38,101 nt of DNA from Rhizobium sp. ASV8 (GTDB taxonomy: Bacteria; Pseudomonadota; Alphaproteobacteria; Rhizobiales; Rhizobiaceae), in assembly GCF_016429255.1 (NCBI RefSeq), contig NZ_JAELUG010000065.1:1-38101 (forward strand), written 5' to 3'. This document shows positions 8,029 to 15,263 of the stretch, one piece after another. The position numbers and the translations under genes were made by a program. The notes beneath the pieces were generated by a model, which saw only the letters and a program-made list of their open reading frames with translations, searched no databases and was not told the DNA's origin. The stretch's first letter is position 1; each line of letters begins with the position of its first letter.

Positions 8029-8727
8029 ATGAGCTTGTTCAACAGCGTGCGCAACGTCATCGTTCCGGTGCACAAGGAAGGCTATCCCTTCGTCGCGGGG
8101 TTCTTCGTCGCGTCGCTGGTGCTTGGCTGGATATTCAAGCCGCTCTTCTGGATCGGCCTGATCCTGACGCTCTGGTGCGCCTATTTCTTCCGTGACCCCG
8201 AGCGCATGACGCCGCAGGATGACGATCTTGCGATCTCTCCCGCCGACGGCAAGGTTTCCGGCGTGCAGATGGTGACGCCGCCAGCGGAGCTCAATCTCGG
8301 CAGCCAGCCGATGCTGCGCATTTCTGTCTTCATGAACGTCTTCGACTGCCATGTGAACCGTTCGCCGATGCGCGGCCGCATCACCAACATCGCCTATCGC
8401 CAGGGCAGTTTCCTCAATGCCGAACTGGACAAGGCAAGCGAGCAGAACGAGCGCAATGGCCTCGTTATCGAGACGAAGCATGGCGAGATCGGCGTGGTGC
8501 AGATCGCCGGCCTCGTCGCCCGCCGCATTCTTTGCTTCGTCAATCCCAACGAGCCGCTCGACGCCGGCGAGCGCATCGGCCTGATCCGCTTCGGTTCGCG
8601 CCTTGACATTTTTCTGCCCGAGGGGGCATCGCCGCGCGTCGCCATCGGCCAGCGGGCGATTGCCGGGGAAACCGTGATTGCGGAATTCGGCTCCTCAAAG
8701 GGCCCGACCGTTAGCCGCCGCAGCTGA
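8029..8727 (+). CDS. psd: Phosphatidylserine decarboxylase proenzyme
   Basis: A 232-residue protein of the short Psd type. Hydrophobic segments lie near residues 20-52. The central stretch SVFMNVFDCHVNRSPMRG and the C-terminal RFGSR are diagnostic. Self-cleavage between G189 and S190 would turn the serine into the pyruvoyl cofactor and give a small alpha and a larger beta chain. The enzyme decarboxylates phosphatidylserine to phosphatidylethanolamine at the inner membrane. The next gene, pssA, makes its substrate, so the two form a pathway pair. The 120-base gap between them carries a RIME-like repeat. The ATG at 8029 follows GGAGTAGGCCGTAG. Confidence 0.94.
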   Translation: MSLFNSVRNVIVPVHKEGYPFVAGFFVASLVLGWIFKPLFWIGLILTLWCAYFFRDPERMTPQDDDLAISPADGKVSGVQMVTPPAELNLGSQPMLRISVFMNVFDCHVNRSPMRGRITNIAYRQGSFLNAELDKASEQNERNGLVIETKHGEIGVVQIAGLVARRILCFVNPNEPLDAGERIGLIRFGSRLDIFLPEGASPRVAIGQRAIAGETVIAEFGSSKGPTVSRRS

Positions 8728-8731
8728 GCCT

Positions 8732-8829
8732 GGAGCATTTCCGCTTGAGCGGCACCGCAGAAATGCTCCATATCATTGTTTTCACGCAATTCCGGAGGCA
8801 AGCCTGCTTCGCACGTTTGCCGGAATTGC
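8732..8829. repeat. RIME-like intergenic palindromic element between psd and pssA
   Basis: Two hairpins lie side by side. The first pairs GGAGCATTT (8732-8740) with AAATGCTCC (8761-8769). The second pairs GCAATTCCGG (8786-8795) with CCGGAATTGC (8820-8829). The start motif GAGCATTT and the double-palindrome layout recall the rhizobial intergenic mosaic elements (RIME) found in many copies in Rhizobium genomes; the family assignment is from memory. A second, different copy is at 23423. Confidence 0.65.
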
Positions 8830-8847
8830 TCTAGGACTACGAGCAAG

Positions 8848-9708
8848 ATGAAAACGCCTTTTCCGCCTTTCGAGCCGCATGGGCCAAACGACGAAGCGCG
8901 CGGACCGCGCCTCCGGGAAATCCCCCTGCGCCTGATCGTGCCGAACATGATCACCGTGCTGGCGATCTGCGCGGGCCTGACGGGCATTCGTCTTGCTTTC
9001 GAGAACCGTTATGAGCTGGCGGTCGCCGCCGTGCTGGTCGCCGCCTTCCTCGATGGCGTCGACGGGCGTGTCGCCCGGCTGATGAAGGCAACCTCGAAAT
9101 TCGGCGGGCAGATGGATTCGCTTGCCGATATCGTCAACTTCGGTGTTGCCCCGGCACTCGTCGTCTATGTCTTCCTGCTCGATCAGGCCCATTCGCTGGG
9201 ATGGATCGCGGCGCTGATCTATACGATTGCCGCTGCTCTGCGGCTTGCCCGCTTCAACGTGATGGCAGAGCGCGAGCACAAGGCCTCCTGGCAATCCGAA
9301 TATTTCGTCGGCGTCCCCGCACCGGCCGGCGCCATGCTGGTGCTGCTGCCCGTCTATCTCGGCTTCCTTGGCCTGACGCCGGATCGAACCTTCGCCTATT
9401 GGGGCGCAGCCTACACCGTGCTAATCGGCTTCCTGTTGGTCAGCCGCTTGCCCGTCTGGTCCGGCAAAACGGGAGGCAACGGCATCAGGCGCGACCTCGT
9501 ATTGCCGATGATGCTCGGCCTCATGGTCTATGTCGCTTTGCTGATGAGCTATACATGGCATGTGATGGTGGTGACGGTCGTCGTCTACCTACTGTCGCTG
9601 CCGCTCGGCGCCCGCTCCTGGGCAAAAAAATACGGCACCTACACCATCAACGGACCGGGCGACCCTGATGTCGACGATGCCGACGACGATATCGGCCGGC
9701 ACATCTAG
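8848..9708 (+). CDS. pssA: CDP-diacylglycerol--serine O-phosphatidyltransferase
   Basis: A 286-residue integral membrane enzyme. The CDP-alcohol phosphotransferase motif D-x2-D-G-x2-A-R-x8-G-x3-D-x3-D is complete in the stretch that starts DGVDGRVAR and ends MDSLAD. Several membrane segments follow. It exchanges serine for CMP on CDP-diacylglycerol to give phosphatidylserine, which Psd then decarboxylates. The start chosen is the ATG at 8848 (MKTPFPPFEP); an in-frame ATG at 8776 lies within the palindromic repeat and would add 24 residues of unlikely composition. No strong Shine-Dalgarno is seen before 8848. The C-terminal tail is acidic (DPDVDDADDD). Confidence 0.92.
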   Translation: MKTPFPPFEPHGPNDEARGPRLREIPLRLIVPNMITVLAICAGLTGIRLAFENRYELAVAAVLVAAFLDGVDGRVARLMKATSKFGGQMDSLADIVNFGVAPALVVYVFLLDQAHSLGWIAALIYTIAAALRLARFNVMAEREHKASWQSEYFVGVPAPAGAMLVLLPVYLGFLGLTPDRTFAYWGAAYTVLIGFLLVSRLPVWSGKTGGNGIRRDLVLPMMLGLMVYVALLMSYTWHVMVVTVVVYLLSLPLGARSWAKKYGTYTINGPGDPDVDDADDDIGRHI

Positions 9709-10030
9709 CAGGCATCCGTAACTGCTCTTGCGGCCCTCCTGCGACGACATGGCGCAACCGCAAGTCTGTAAGTCGCCCTTAACAATTTTGAGGGCGTGGA
9801 TGGCAGCGGCGAGGCCTCATATGTACTCTCTGCTCAGCGATTTTGCCGGACGAGGCGACATCCGCCGGATGGAATCCACACGAAGAATCCGCGCTAATCT
9901 CTCGAAATATGGTCGTTGTTTACAAAAGCTGATTGGAAAACGCCTTCGATTTGTCATGATTTATGACGAGATAGCGATGCACGACAGTGAATCGCGAAGT
10001 GCTCCGGGGGAGCATGGTGAGGAGTAAATC
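9709..10030 (+). other. 322-base non-coding region upstream of the 46-residue gene
   Basis: No gene of recognisable family is seen. A weak hairpin, CGCCCT (9774-9779) with AGGGCG (9791-9796), might end the pssA transcript but has no T-tract. A 6-bp hairpin TGCTCC/GGAGCA lies at 10000-10014, just before the ribosome-binding site of the small gene. Open frames within the region have poor starts and odd composition. Confidence 0.45.
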
Positions 10031-10171
10031 ATGACGCAGAAGAAAGACGAACCGGCACAACCGCAGGCAAAGATCGATCCCAGCAAGCTTTACCGGCCTC
10101 TCGGCCTGAAAGCCGTTCTTGCAGCGCATCTCATGCTGAAGACCAAGCCGCTCAAGAAGAAAATCGCCTGA
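10031..10171 (+). CDS. Small conserved-looking protein, 46 residues, unknown function
   Basis: An ATG frame of 46 codons ending in TGA at 10169-10171. It has one of the best ribosome-binding sites in the window: GAGGAG ending six bases before the ATG. The protein has a charged N-terminus (MTQKKDEPAQPQAK), then a short hydrophobic helix-forming stretch YRPLGLKAVLAAHLMLKTK, and a lysine-rich end (KPLKKKIA). It is strongly basic. I do not recognise a named family. The Shine-Dalgarno and codon use like that of the neighbouring genes support a real gene; a membrane-associating or nucleic-acid-binding peptide are both possible. It stands alone, convergent with the SRAP gene. Confidence 0.65.
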   Translation: MTQKKDEPAQPQAKIDPSKLYRPLGLKAVLAAHLMLKTKPLKKKIA

Positions 10172-10253
10172 CCTTGAGTGCCGTGGGCCGGCTGCCACGC
10201 AGCCTAGGCGCACTATAATCCTGTTGCGACGCCGGCCGCCGAATGGCGGTCGC

Positions 10254-11018
10254 TCAGAAGAAGCTCAGCTGGCCATCGTCGGGATCCGACTTCTTTGGCG
10301 ACGTCTTCGCAGGCTCGATCGCTACCGGTGTCTGCAGATCCGGTCCCATATTGGCGACCTTGTTCACTCGATCCGAAACCGGGATTGCCTCGAAAAAATC
10401 TTCCTGTACCGGAGCCATGAGATCGAGTACCTCGCGCGGCTCCTGCGTCTTGCAATCGAGCCAGCGCGCGAAATCCTCCGGCTGGATGACGACGGGCATG
10501 CGATCGTGGATGGGGCGCATAGTGCTATTTGCCGCAGTTGTCAGAATAGCGCCCGTATCAACCTCAGAACCATCGGCGGACGACCAGGTTTCCATCAGCC
10601 CGGCAAAGGCGATCACGCCTCCTCTGCGCGGGCGGATCCAATAGGCTTGCGACTTCTCGCCGCTTTCCTTCGACGGTCGATGCCATTCGTAGAAGCCCGA
10701 TGCCGGAATGAGGATACGGCGGTGGCGCATGGCGGCACGGAACGATGCCTTGCCAATGGCCGTTTCGGCGCGCGCATTGATGAGAAGCGGAAACTCCTTC
10801 GGATCCTTCACCCAGGAAGGCGTGAAACCCCAACGCACCAGAAGGGCGCGGCGATCCGGCAGATTGCTGCCTGGAAGCTGTCTGTCGCCGGATATGACGA
10901 CAAGGATCGGCTGGGTCGGCGCGATATTGTAACGCGCCGGAAAACCGTCATTCAGCAGGACACCGAGCGCTTCGCCCACGTATTCCGCCGTCGATGTCAA
11001 AGCAAAGCGTCCGCACAT
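10254..11018 (-). CDS. SOS response-associated peptidase (SRAP/YedK/HMCES family)
   Basis: A 254-residue protein starting MCGRFALTS. The cysteine at position 2 becomes N-terminal after Met removal and is the residue that crosslinks to abasic sites in single-stranded DNA. Other family motifs are YNIAPTQP, RWGFTPSW, NARAETAIGKASFR, ILIPASGFYEW and PIHDRMPVVI. The family protects abasic sites during replication and can release itself from DNA. The start is fixed at 11018 because the catalytic Cys must follow Met; the frame extends upstream but those residues do not fit. A short hairpin (CCGCC/GGCGG, 10236-10249) just beyond the stop may help termination. It is 43 bases downstream of ynfA on the same strand. 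Confidence 0.92.
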   Translation of the reverse strand: MCGRFALTSTAEYVGEALGVLLNDGFPARYNIAPTQPILVVISGDRQLPGSNLPDRRALLVRWGFTPSWVKDPKEFPLLINARAETAIGKASFRAAMRHRRILIPASGFYEWHRPSKESGEKSQAYWIRPRRGGVIAFAGLMETWSSADGSEVDTGAILTTAANSTMRPIHDRMPVVIQPEDFARWLDCKTQEPREVLDLMAPVQEDFFEAIPVSDRVNKVANMGPDLQTPVAIEPAKTSPKKSDPDDGQLSFF

Positions 11019-11061
11019 GAAGCTTGTGTTGCACCCGCAAAGCGCCGGGTCAAGCGCAAGC

Positions 11062-11382
11062 TCAGCCGCGCGGACCGAAGAGGATGAGGCCTGCGCCTGC
11101 AAGGCAGATGGCAGCTCCGGAAATATCCCAGCGGTCCGGCAGCCGCCCCTCGACCAGCCAGAGCCAGAGGATGGACGCCACGATATAGACGCCGCCATAG
11201 GCCGCAAAAGTGCGCCCCGCTGCCTCGCTCGGCACCAGCGCCAGCAGCCAGGCAAAGAGCGCCAGCGACACCAGACCGGGTGCCAGCCACCAGATCGGCT
11301 TTGCCAGCCTCAACCAGGCCCAGAAGGCGAAGCAGCCGGCAATTTCGGCCAAGGCCGCAAGAACGTACAGTCCGTAGATCAT
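11062..11382 (-). CDS. ynfA: YnfA-family (UPF0060) small membrane protein
   Basis: A 106-residue protein with four predicted membrane segments. Signatures are the N-terminal ALAEIAGCFAFWAWLRL, the AAYGGVYIVASILWLWLVEG stretch, and the final DISGAAICLAGAGLILFGPR. The length matches the family. YnfA proteins resemble small multidrug resistance transporters in size and topology and have been reported to act as efflux pumps in enterobacteria; the role here is not shown. The ATG at 11382 has only a weak purine-rich region before it. It probably shares a transcript with the SRAP gene downstream. Confidence 0.9.
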   Translation of the reverse strand: MIYGLYVLAALAEIAGCFAFWAWLRLAKPIWWLAPGLVSLALFAWLLALVPSEAAGRTFAAYGGVYIVASILWLWLVEGRLPDRWDISGAAICLAGAGLILFGPRG

Positions 11383-11524
11383 CTCTGGTCGCCCGCCCGC
11401 TCGGCATTTTCGAATCGCCGTCCCACAGCCGGCGAGTTAAGGGGCTTTCCCACGGGACAGCAAGGGTCGTTTCCTGTAGAGATCGTGCACCAGTGGCATC
11501 GCGCCATTGCCCCCAAGCCTCATC

Positions 11525-11959
11525 ATGCAAATGCGAAACGACCCGATGAATTCCATTCCCCGCCCTGCCTCATCCGCAATTCTCGAACGCGACGGCCGTT
11601 TTCTGCTGGTGTTGCGCAGCAAACCGCCATCCGCCGACATGTATGCCTTCCCGGGCGGCCGGGCCGAAGCGGGCGAGACGCCTGCGCAGGCGGCGCTGCG
11701 CGAATTCGAGGAGGAGACAGGCATAAAGGCGCGCAATCCGCGCCTGTTCGAGACCTACGATCTGCGCTCGCACGCGGCGGATGGAACGCTTACGAACCAT
11801 TTCCTGCTGTCCGTCTTTCTTGTCGATGCCGACACTGATGCCGTCGCGGTAGCGGCCGACGATGCCGCCGAGATCGGATGGTATTCGCTGGAGGAGATTC
11901 GTACCCTGCCGGTGCCGGCAAGCGTGCTTGAATGCGTGGAGCGAATTGCGGCCGCCTAA
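11525..11959 (+). CDS. Nudix hydrolase
   Basis: A 144-residue protein with a perfect Nudix box G-x5-E-x7-R-E-x2-E-E-x-G-I: G45 to I67, starting GRAEAGE and ending REFEEETGI. Nudix enzymes cleave a nucleoside diphosphate linked to another group. The substrate cannot be read from the sequence; ADP-ribose or damaged-nucleotide hydrolysis are typical. The start is uncertain: ATGs at 11525, 11531 and 11546 are all in frame and none has a clear ribosome-binding site. The gene diverges from ynfA. Confidence 0.88.
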   Translation: MQMRNDPMNSIPRPASSAILERDGRFLLVLRSKPPSADMYAFPGGRAEAGETPAQAALREFEEETGIKARNPRLFETYDLRSHAADGTLTNHFLLSVFLVDADTDAVAVAADDAAEIGWYSLEEIRTLPVPASVLECVERIAAA

Positions 11960-12058
11960 GCGGCACCGCGTTGCCATATTAACGATAAGGAACAATAACG
12001 GGGTGAAAAGGGGGCAAGGTGCCTTGTTCCCGTCATGCTTGTTCGGTCATGTAAACAC

Positions 12059-12493
12059 ATGATTCACCATTGTTACAGCCGACCGCTCCTGATCTGCATA
12101 GCGCTGGCCACCGGATTCCCCGCTGTGGCGCAGCCTGCTGCGACGGCGCCGACGGTGCAAACGCCTGACGGTGCGGATGCCGAGCGACCCACGCCTTATG
12201 ACGAGCGGCTTTCCCGCCTTGCCGAGATTCTCGGCTCGATCGACTATCTGCGTACGCTCTGCAGCTCCAAGCAGCAGGAGGGATGGCGGGGCGACATGCA
12301 GCAACTGCTCGATACCGAGACCAAGGGCGAGCCGAAGCGAAAAGAACGCCTGACGGCTGCATTCAACCGTGGGTATCGGTCATTTGCCTCGGTTTACGCG
12401 AATTGCACCCCGCAGGCCTTGGTCGCCGAAGAGCGATACCGTAACGAAGGTGCAACACTGGCTACAGAAATCACCGCACGCTTTGGAAATTAA
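12059..12493 (+). CDS. TIGR02301-family secreted protein
   Basis: A 144-residue protein with an N-terminal signal peptide (hydrophobic PLLICIALATGFPAVA, cleavage after AVAQ or nearby). The mature part contains YDERLSRLAEILGSIDYLRTLC, then a Trp-Arg motif, RLTAAFNRGYRSFASVYANC and a final EITARFGN. I recognise this as the TIGR02301 family, conserved in Rhizobiales and without assigned function. Two cysteines in the mature part (LRTLC and ANC) could form a disulfide. The ATG at 12059 is preferred because it gives a compact signal peptide; an in-frame ATG at 12035 would add eight residues. The stop codon overlaps a CtrA-like box serving the next gene. Confidence 0.82.
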   Translation: MIHHCYSRPLLICIALATGFPAVAQPAATAPTVQTPDGADAERPTPYDERLSRLAEILGSIDYLRTLCSSKQQEGWRGDMQQLLDTETKGEPKRKERLTAAFNRGYRSFASVYANCTPQALVAEERYRNEGATLATEITARFGN

Positions 12494-12504
12494 CGTTTTA
12501 TTAA
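12490..12504 (+). promoter_or_regulatory. CtrA-type box (TTAA-N7-TTAA)
   Basis: TTAA (12490-12493), seven bases, then TTAA (12501-12504), matching the alphaproteobacterial CtrA full site. It lies 93 bases before the ATG of the 85-residue gene at 12598. CtrA is the master cell-cycle response regulator; binding here is predicted only from the motif. Confidence 0.5.
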
Positions 12505-12597
12505 CCCCTTTTCGTACCGAGCCGTGTCGTTTTAGGAAAAGGCTGATAAAGTTATTAAGCAAGTGGTAAGGACATGAACGTCTCGAGGAAAGAAACA

Positions 12598-12855
12598 ATG
12601 GAAACCAGCCTGAATGAAATCGACGACATGATCGTCCATGAAAAAATGCAGGCAGCGCTGGAGTACCAGAACGAAGCTTGGGCCGACGGTATGGCTGACG
12701 GCATCGAGCCCGAAATTATCGCCGATGCAGCCATTGCGCATGCGATTCGCGAGACGATTCGCATTCAGGGCGAACAGGGCGCGGAAGCCTTGCTTGAATC
12801 ACTGCGCGAACGCATGCTCGCCGGCGAATTCTCCCCGAACCGTACCCTGCAATAA
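12598..12855 (+). CDS. Small acidic protein, 85 residues, unknown function
   Basis: The protein is mostly helical and acidic: METSLNEIDDMIVHEKMQAA at the start, then YQNEAWADGMADGIEPEIIA and a C-terminal ALLESLRERMLAGEFSPNR. There is no signal peptide or membrane segment, so it should be cytosolic. I do not recognise a named domain. The ATG at 12598 has GAGGAAAG upstream with good spacing; an in-frame ATG at 12574 has AGGA too close to it. A CtrA-type box lies upstream, and the next gene starts 16 bases after the stop, so the two are probably one transcript. Cell-cycle or growth-linked expression is inference from the box alone. Confidence 0.78.
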   Translation: METSLNEIDDMIVHEKMQAALEYQNEAWADGMADGIEPEIIADAAIAHAIRETIRIQGEQGAEALLESLRERMLAGEFSPNRTLQ

Positions 12856-12871
12856 CAATCAGAGATTGCTG

Positions 12872-13633
12872 ATGCGTATTTTCCCAGGCAATGAGTTCCG
12901 CTGTTCCATTGCCTCTCTTGCAGCTGCGACATTGTTTTTGAGCAGCGCTGCCTTACCGCTGCCGGCCCTCGCCTTCTCCGAGCTCAATCCTCCCGCTCAG
13001 TTGCCAAGCGCCAACGGCACCTCAGGACAGCAGAAGACCGGAAAGCCAGTCGAGCAGGCACTGGAAGCACCAGCCAACAATGCGCTGCCGATGCCCGACC
13101 CGCTGATCAACAAGCAGGTCGGCCAGAGCAGCAACGATGCTCCGAATGCCAGCAGCAAGTCGGTCGAATTTCTATTCGACATCGACAAGGCGCCGGAGCC
13201 GGTGAAAAAACTCCGTGCGGCGATCGTCGAGGCGGCGGCATCGGGCGATCTCGAGCGTCTGCGACCGTTGATGAATGTCGGCGGTGGGCTCAAGCAAACC
13301 CAGGTTACCGCCGACGACCCCGGCGAGGATCCGATCAAGACCCTGCACGATCTCTCGGGCGATCCTGACGGCATCGAAATCCTATCCATCCTGCTCGATA
13401 TCATGTCGACAGGCTTTGCCCATGTCGGTCAAGGGACGCCGGACGAAATGTATGTCTGGCCTTATTTCGCCCAGAAAGACATCAAGACGCTCTCCACGCC
13501 GGAGAAGGTCGACCTGATGCGCATCGTTACGGCCGGTGATTACGCTGACATGCTGGAGTTTGGCGGCTACAATTTCTATCGCGTCGGCATCACGCCGGAC
13601 GGGCGCTGGAAATTCTTCACCTCGGGCGAATGA
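12872..13633 (+). CDS. Secreted protein of unknown function
   Basis: A 253-residue protein with a signal peptide (CSIASLAAATLFLSSAALPLPALA, cleavage near residue 35). A low-complexity Pro/Ser/Asn-rich stretch (about 36-95) follows. The C-terminal two thirds looks globular: FDIDKAPEPVKKLRAAIVEAA, GDPDGIEILSILLDIMS, DEMYVWPYFAQKDIKTL and a final FYRVGITPDGRWKFF. The Trp/Tyr pattern of the C-terminus recalls rhizobial periplasmic proteins with SH3-like ends, but I cannot name the family. It is 16 bases after the 85-residue gene and followed by a hairpin at 13640-13660. Confidence 0.78.
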   Translation: MRIFPGNEFRCSIASLAAATLFLSSAALPLPALAFSELNPPAQLPSANGTSGQQKTGKPVEQALEAPANNALPMPDPLINKQVGQSSNDAPNASSKSVEFLFDIDKAPEPVKKLRAAIVEAAASGDLERLRPLMNVGGGLKQTQVTADDPGEDPIKTLHDLSGDPDGIEILSILLDIMSTGFAHVGQGTPDEMYVWPYFAQKDIKTLSTPEKVDLMRIVTAGDYADMLEFGGYNFYRVGITPDGRWKFFTSGE

Positions 13634-13639
13634 TCCTGC

Positions 13640-13660
13640 CGGGGAACTTGCGGTTCCCCG
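13640..13660 (+). terminator. Hairpin after the secreted-protein gene
   Basis: CGGGGAAC and GTTCCCCG form a perfect 8-bp stem with a 5-base loop, starting seven bases after the stop codon. There is no T-tract after it, so termination would be weak or need Rho. Confidence 0.5.
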
Positions 13661-13688
13661 CCGAAGGCCCTACCTCTTCATGATGAAT

Positions 13689-13731
13689 CATGTCGCGCGA
13701 AACTGCCTGGCGGTTTTGCGGCAGCGACATG
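13689..13731 (+). promoter_or_regulatory. Bulged stem-loop in the ygfZ leader
   Basis: CATGTCG (13689-13695) pairs with CGACATG (13725-13731), and inside it CTGCC pairs with GGCAG. The left arm carries a bulge of about seven bases. The structure lies some 80 bases before the ygfZ ATG. It could be an RNA leader element or an operator; the sequence alone does not say which. Confidence 0.3.
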
Positions 13732-13809
13732 CGCAAAATCAATAGCTTGAAGAGTGGTAGCGGATCTGGAAGATCGCGACGCTCATCAAGCCAAATCAGC
13801 GGATTCATC

Positions 13810-14649
13810 ATGCCGGCCGTATTCCTGAAAGATCGTTCCTTCATCCGCGTTGCTGGTGCAGATGCAGAAACGTTTCTGCACAACCTCATCACCACCGACC
13901 TTGTCTCACTTGCAACGGACGAAGTGCGCCCCGGCGCATTGCTGACGCCGCAGGGCAAAATCCTGTTCGACTTCATGATCCGGCGGGATGGGGCGGACTT
14001 TCTGATCGAAACCGATGCGGCACAGCGGGAGGGCCTGCTCAAGCGCCTCACCCTCTACCGCCTGCGCGCCAAGATCGATTTTACCCCGCTTGAGGTGGAA
14101 GGCGTCACGGTTGCCTGGGGCGATGCGATCGGCGAAGGCCCCCGCGACAGCCGTTTTCTCAAGGCCGGAATTATGCTCACTCGCACCCCCGGCGAACATG
14201 GCCACAATGACAGAACGCTTTACGACGGCCTGCGCATTACCAATGGCATCGCTGTCTCCGATCGCGATTTCGCGCTGCAGGATGCGTTTCCGCACGACGT
14301 ATTGATGGATCTGAACGGCGGCCTCGGTTTCCGCAAAGGCTGCTATATCGGCCAGGAGGTGGTTTCGCGCATGCATCATCGCGGTACGACACGCAGGCGC
14401 GTCGTCATCGTCGACGGTAGTGCGGATCTCCCGGCTTCCGGGACGGAATTGACCGCCGGCGGTAAGCCCATGGGCTCGCTGGGATCGATCGACGGCGGCA
14501 AGGGTCTTGCCATTATCCGTATTGACCGCGCAGCCGAAGCAATGGCAGCGGGGATGCCGATCCTGGCTGGAGACATCGAAGTTTCGGTGTCCCTCCCTGC
14601 ATGGTCCGGGCTCACCTTCCCCGCCCCCGCCGACGAGGCTTCGGCATGA
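13810..14649 (+). CDS. ygfZ: YgfZ-type folate-binding Fe-S cluster maintenance protein
   Basis: A 279-residue protein of the GcvT-like fold. The family motif K-G-C-Y-x-G-Q-E is intact at 176-183 and is followed by VVSRMHHRG. YgfZ/IBA57 proteins use tetrahydrofolate and help maintain or assemble 4Fe-4S proteins, including the tRNA thiolation enzyme MiaB. The ATG at 13810 (MPAVFLKDRSFIRVAG) is preferred because the fold begins there; an in-frame start at 13690 would add 40 Ser/Arg-rich residues. The stop overlaps the start of the next gene by ATGA, so translation is coupled. Confidence 0.9.
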   Translation: MPAVFLKDRSFIRVAGADAETFLHNLITTDLVSLATDEVRPGALLTPQGKILFDFMIRRDGADFLIETDAAQREGLLKRLTLYRLRAKIDFTPLEVEGVTVAWGDAIGEGPRDSRFLKAGIMLTRTPGEHGHNDRTLYDGLRITNGIAVSDRDFALQDAFPHDVLMDLNGGLGFRKGCYIGQEVVSRMHHRGTTRRRVVIVDGSADLPASGTELTAGGKPMGSLGSIDGGKGLAIIRIDRAAEAMAAGMPILAGDIEVSVSLPAWSGLTFPAPADEASA

Positions 14650-15263
14650 GTCCGGCGAAAACCCCGCGCGCATGGCAGCGCATGCTTTCCGGGCGGAGGC
14701 TCGACTTGCTGGATCCCTCTCCGCTCGACGTTGAGATCAGCGACATTGCGCACGGGCTTGCCCGTGTCGCCCGCTGGAATGGCCAAACCTCGGGCGATCA
14801 CGCCTTTTCGGTCGCGCAGCACAGCCTCGTCGTGGAAGCGATCTTTCGCCACCTCAACCCAGCCAGTCCCGACGAATGGCTGGCTGCACTGCTGCACGAC
14901 GCACCGGAATATGTGATCGGCGACATGATTTCGCCGTTCAAATCAGTCGTCGGCGGCGGCTACAAGGACGTGGAAAAGCGGCTGGAAGCGGCGATCTATC
15001 GCCGTTTTGCCCTGCCACCGCATTGCGCGCCGCAGCTGAAGGAAAAGATCAAGAAGGCGGATACGGTCTCGGCCTATTTCGAGGCGACATTGCTTGCCGG
15101 CTTCACACCGACAGAAGCGCGCAAATTCTTCGGGCAGCCCCGCGACATCACGCGGGAGATGCTGCCGATCGAGCCGATGCCGGCGACCGAAGCCCAACGT
15201 ATGTTCCTGCAGCGCTTCGAAGAGATCGAAGCCCAACGCGTCGAAATGAGGATCGGCGCGTGA
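14646..15263 (+). CDS. HD-domain hydrolase, YfbR/5'-deoxynucleotidase type
   Basis: A 205-residue cytosolic protein. The HD metal motif is visible: H59 in SVAQHSLVV, then H84-D85 in LAALLHDAPEYVIGD, and a later KADTVSAYFEA providing the last aspartate. The order SGDHAFSVAQHS...LHDAPEYVIGDM...FK matches YfbR-like phosphohydrolases that act on deoxynucleoside 5'-monophosphates. The ATG overlaps the ygfZ stop (ATGA), and the stop overlaps the GTG of the next gene, so this is the middle member of a coupled three-gene unit. The exact substrate is inferred from the family. Confidence 0.87.
   Translation: MSPAKTPRAWQRMLSGRRLDLLDPSPLDVEISDIAHGLARVARWNGQTSGDHAFSVAQHSLVVEAIFRHLNPASPDEWLAALLHDAPEYVIGDMISPFKSVVGGGYKDVEKRLEAAIYRRFALPPHCAPQLKEKIKKADTVSAYFEATLLAGFTPTEARKFFGQPRDITREMLPIEPMPATEAQRMFLQRFEEIEAQRVEMRIGA

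Noticed and set aside
9728..10027. 99-residue plus-strand frame before the 46-residue gene
   Set aside because: No ribosome-binding site, no domain, and a composition unlike the neighbouring genes. The gap is better read as leader/promoter DNA.
10224..11087. 287-residue plus-strand frame opposite the SRAP gene
   Set aside because: It is a shadow of a gene whose catalytic Cys and motifs are complete. Composition is rich in Arg and His.
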